Assembly (NCBI GenBank): GCA_038502055.1
Contig: JAXRKN010000040.1
Coordinates: 2,790,001-2,854,000, forward strand
Direction of reading: 5' to 3'
DNA: 64,000 nt
Origin: Tanytarsus gracilentus
Lineage: Eukaryota; Arthropoda; Insecta; Diptera; Chironomidae
Position numbers and translations under genes: made by a program. The notes beneath the pieces were generated by a model. The model was not told the origin of the DNA. It made no database searches and worked only from the letters and a program-made list of their open reading frames with translations. Of this stretch, positions 63,057-64,000 are shown in pieces. Position 1 is the first letter of the stretch. Each line of letters starts with the position of its first letter.

Positions 63057-63063
63057 TATTTAA
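63057..63063 (+). promoter_or_regulatory. TATA-like element for nested gene 3
   Basis: TATTTAA lies 46 bp before the ATG at 63103, a spacing similar to that in genes 2 and 4. No good initiator is seen at the expected place (about 63088), so this is weaker than the other promoters in the cluster. Confidence 0.45.
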
Positions 63064-63102
63064 GAGCAATGCAGTCCATTAATAAATTTAGTAATAATCA
63101 AA

Positions 63103-63732
63103 ATGTCCGAATATCGTAAAGAAATCTCAAAAGTTGTTTACAACGATCGCTATGGCTGTGCCATTGCTTTCTATCCACCCAATCCTCACATGCGAGATCC
63201 AATGCTGGAAATTACGGAGCGTGCAAAAAGAATTAATTTACCGAGGTCGAGAAAAATCAAACCAGAGCCGACGCGCGTATGGAAATTGCGAGAGACACCG
63301 AGCGATTTTATTAAACGAAAAAATATGGAACGCGATATTGAAATGCTTCATGACACTTGTGGAAAGGCAAAAGATCTCTTTAAAAAGGCCAGAGACTACG
63401 ATTATAATCGCCATGAAATGCTTTTTCCACAATATAAAAATTCCCTTCATAGTCGCAATGTCAATGACGTTATTCACGATGTGAATGCAGTTTATGAGAA
63501 AAATCTCGATCGAGCAAAATCTGAAGTACTTTCACAGGAATTCCACAAACCTCTAATCGTAGACATTCACGATAGTTTTGAACACAAAATTTCTAAACGA
63601 CGCCAAGATGCAATGCACGAAATTCAGGTTTATCGCGAGTCACTTGATAAAATGTTTAAACGCATTGAAGAACTTTCGAGTGCTTTTAATGAAAAAGAAG
63701 AAGAAGAAATTAAGGAAGAAAATTGTAATTAA
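63103..63732 (+). CDS. Nested single-exon gene 3, 209 residues, paralogue of gene 2
   Basis: The protein starts MSEYRKEI and carries the motif VVYNDRYGCAIAFYPP at residues 11-26, nearly the same as gene 2. The second block (DFIKRK from residue 68, then ER, HDTC, KKA and a final P..K) also matches gene 2 closely. The VYEKNL stretch aligns with VYERNL of gene 2, but about eight residues just before it are missing. The C-terminus is a helical segment followed by a Glu/Lys-rich tail. It is shorter than genes 1 and 2. Function is unknown. By position and relatedness it may act in muscle thick filaments or in a testis-type structure; neither is shown by the sequence. Confidence 0.85.
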   Translation: MSEYRKEISKVVYNDRYGCAIAFYPPNPHMRDPMLEITERAKRINLPRSRKIKPEPTRVWKLRETPSDFIKRKNMERDIEMLHDTCGKAKDLFKKARDYDYNRHEMLFPQYKNSLHSRNVNDVIHDVNAVYEKNLDRAKSEVLSQEFHKPLIVDIHDSFEHKISKRRQDAMHEIQVYRESLDKMFKRIEELSSAFNEKEEEEIKEENCN

Positions 63733-63739
63733 ATTTTTT

Positions 63740-63745
63740 AATAAA
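63740..63745 (+). terminator. poly(A) signal of nested gene 3
   Basis: AATAAA starts 8 bp after the stop codon at 63730-63732. The 3' UTR would be very short. Confidence 0.5.
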
Positions 63746-63869
63746 GGCCACATAAAATTCACTTTCACACTCAACAAACTACTCACGTTCTATTAATTAA
63801 TGAAGGTCAATTTGGTTCCATCGAACGAAAGCGAGAAAAAAATCTTCTAATTATAGCACGAAAATTTCG

Positions 63870-63907
63870 TTTAAATAAGACTTTACACGTTTGAGATGAA
63901 GTCAGTC
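63870..63907 (+). promoter_or_regulatory. TATA-like box plus TCAGTC initiator for nested gene 4
   Basis: A TTTAAATAA element at 63870-63878 is followed by a perfect insect initiator TCAGTC at 63902-63907, with its A 32-34 bp after the box. The ATG at 63927 follows within 25 bp. Confidence 0.6.
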
Positions 63908-63926
63908 GTTGAATAAAGAGTAAAAG

Positions 63927-64000
63927 ATGGTAGCAGAAAAAGCTGAAATAGAAATACCCGAAACATGGGATACAATAAAATATACAAAGCCAATTTATCC
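63927..64000 (+). CDS. Start of nested gene 4 or of the miniparamyosin first exon (cut by the window end)
   Basis: Only 24 full codons are visible, beginning MVAEKAEIEIPETW. The last part, TIKYTKPIYP, aligns with NIEYKPGYP of gene 1 (one gap), just before the shared Tyr/Gly motif in that protein. It is therefore probably a fourth member of the family. Being last before the window ends, it is also a candidate for the true miniparamyosin N-terminal exon, which should splice in phase 2 to the next paramyosin exon. The visible part is too short to decide. Confidence 0.55.
   Translation, partial: MVAEKAEIEIPETWDTIKYTKPIY

Larger units (their letters stand above)
59935..64000 (+). other. Prm: Paramyosin intron 7, host intron of the nested gene cluster
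   Basis: The donor is GTGAGT at 59935. No paramyosin-like exon appears again before the window ends, so the intron is longer than 4 kb. It contains four same-strand promoter/ORF units. Drosophila Prm also has an internal promoter for miniparamyosin in an intron, which agrees with this layout. Confidence 0.75.

Noticed and set aside
1..64000. tRNA, rRNA or CRISPR features
   Set aside because: I saw no cloverleaf with a GGTTCRANNCC-type B box, no rRNA-like stretch, and no spaced direct repeats with unique spacers; the sequence is an insect nuclear locus.

Overview
This window is nuclear DNA from an insect, most likely a dipteran and possibly a lower fly such as a midge. The signs are strong AT-richness, short introns with GT-AG ends beside very long ones, and core promoters with a TATA box followed about 30 bp later by a TCAGT-type initiator. 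Three large intron-containing genes can be rebuilt by joining conserved exons with matching phases. They are Fhos (the FHOD-family formin), a NACHT/WD40 protein of the NWD type, and paramyosin (Prm). In Drosophila melanogaster, Fhos and Prm both lie on chromosome arm 3L, which fits their linkage here.

Region 1-44.7 kb belongs to Fhos on the minus strand. Only the 5' half of the gene is inside the window. A long N-terminal isoform starts at 44660 and runs through five exons, including a 3.05-kb serine-rich exon with an array of R-D/E-P-S-P motifs (39514-42562). A second first exon at 26279-26467 encodes the first half of the formin GTPase-binding domain. Both starts join in the same phase to the shared exons at 22554-22663 and 19839-19897, and the rest of the formin (FH3, FH2, DAD) must lie left of position 1. 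The introns are huge (about 16 kb, and more than 19.8 kb). They hold a palindrome-bounded repeat with a 17-bp minisatellite (about 2.0-2.9 kb) and a fold-back element with two 681-bp arms (10573-12302), but no other gene that I can support.

Region 48.3-54.2 kb (+) holds a complete nine-exon gene for a predicted 1635-residue NWD-like STAND NTPase: a DUF4062-type N-terminal domain, a NACHT ATPase, then WD40 repeats.

Region 55.7-64 kb (+) holds the first seven coding exons of paramyosin, the thick-filament core rod. The intron after exon 7 is at least 4 kb long and contains a cluster of small, single-exon, same-strand genes (60519-61439, 61961-62851, 63103-63732, and one cut by the window end at 63927). 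Each has its own promoter-like signals, and the three complete ones have poly(A) signals. They share a short Tyr/Gly/Pro-rich N-terminal motif and, between pairs, a second block, so they are paralogues. In Drosophila this gene produces miniparamyosin from an internal promoter with its own N-terminal exon, so the cluster may be an expansion around that exon. It is the most unusual thing in the window.
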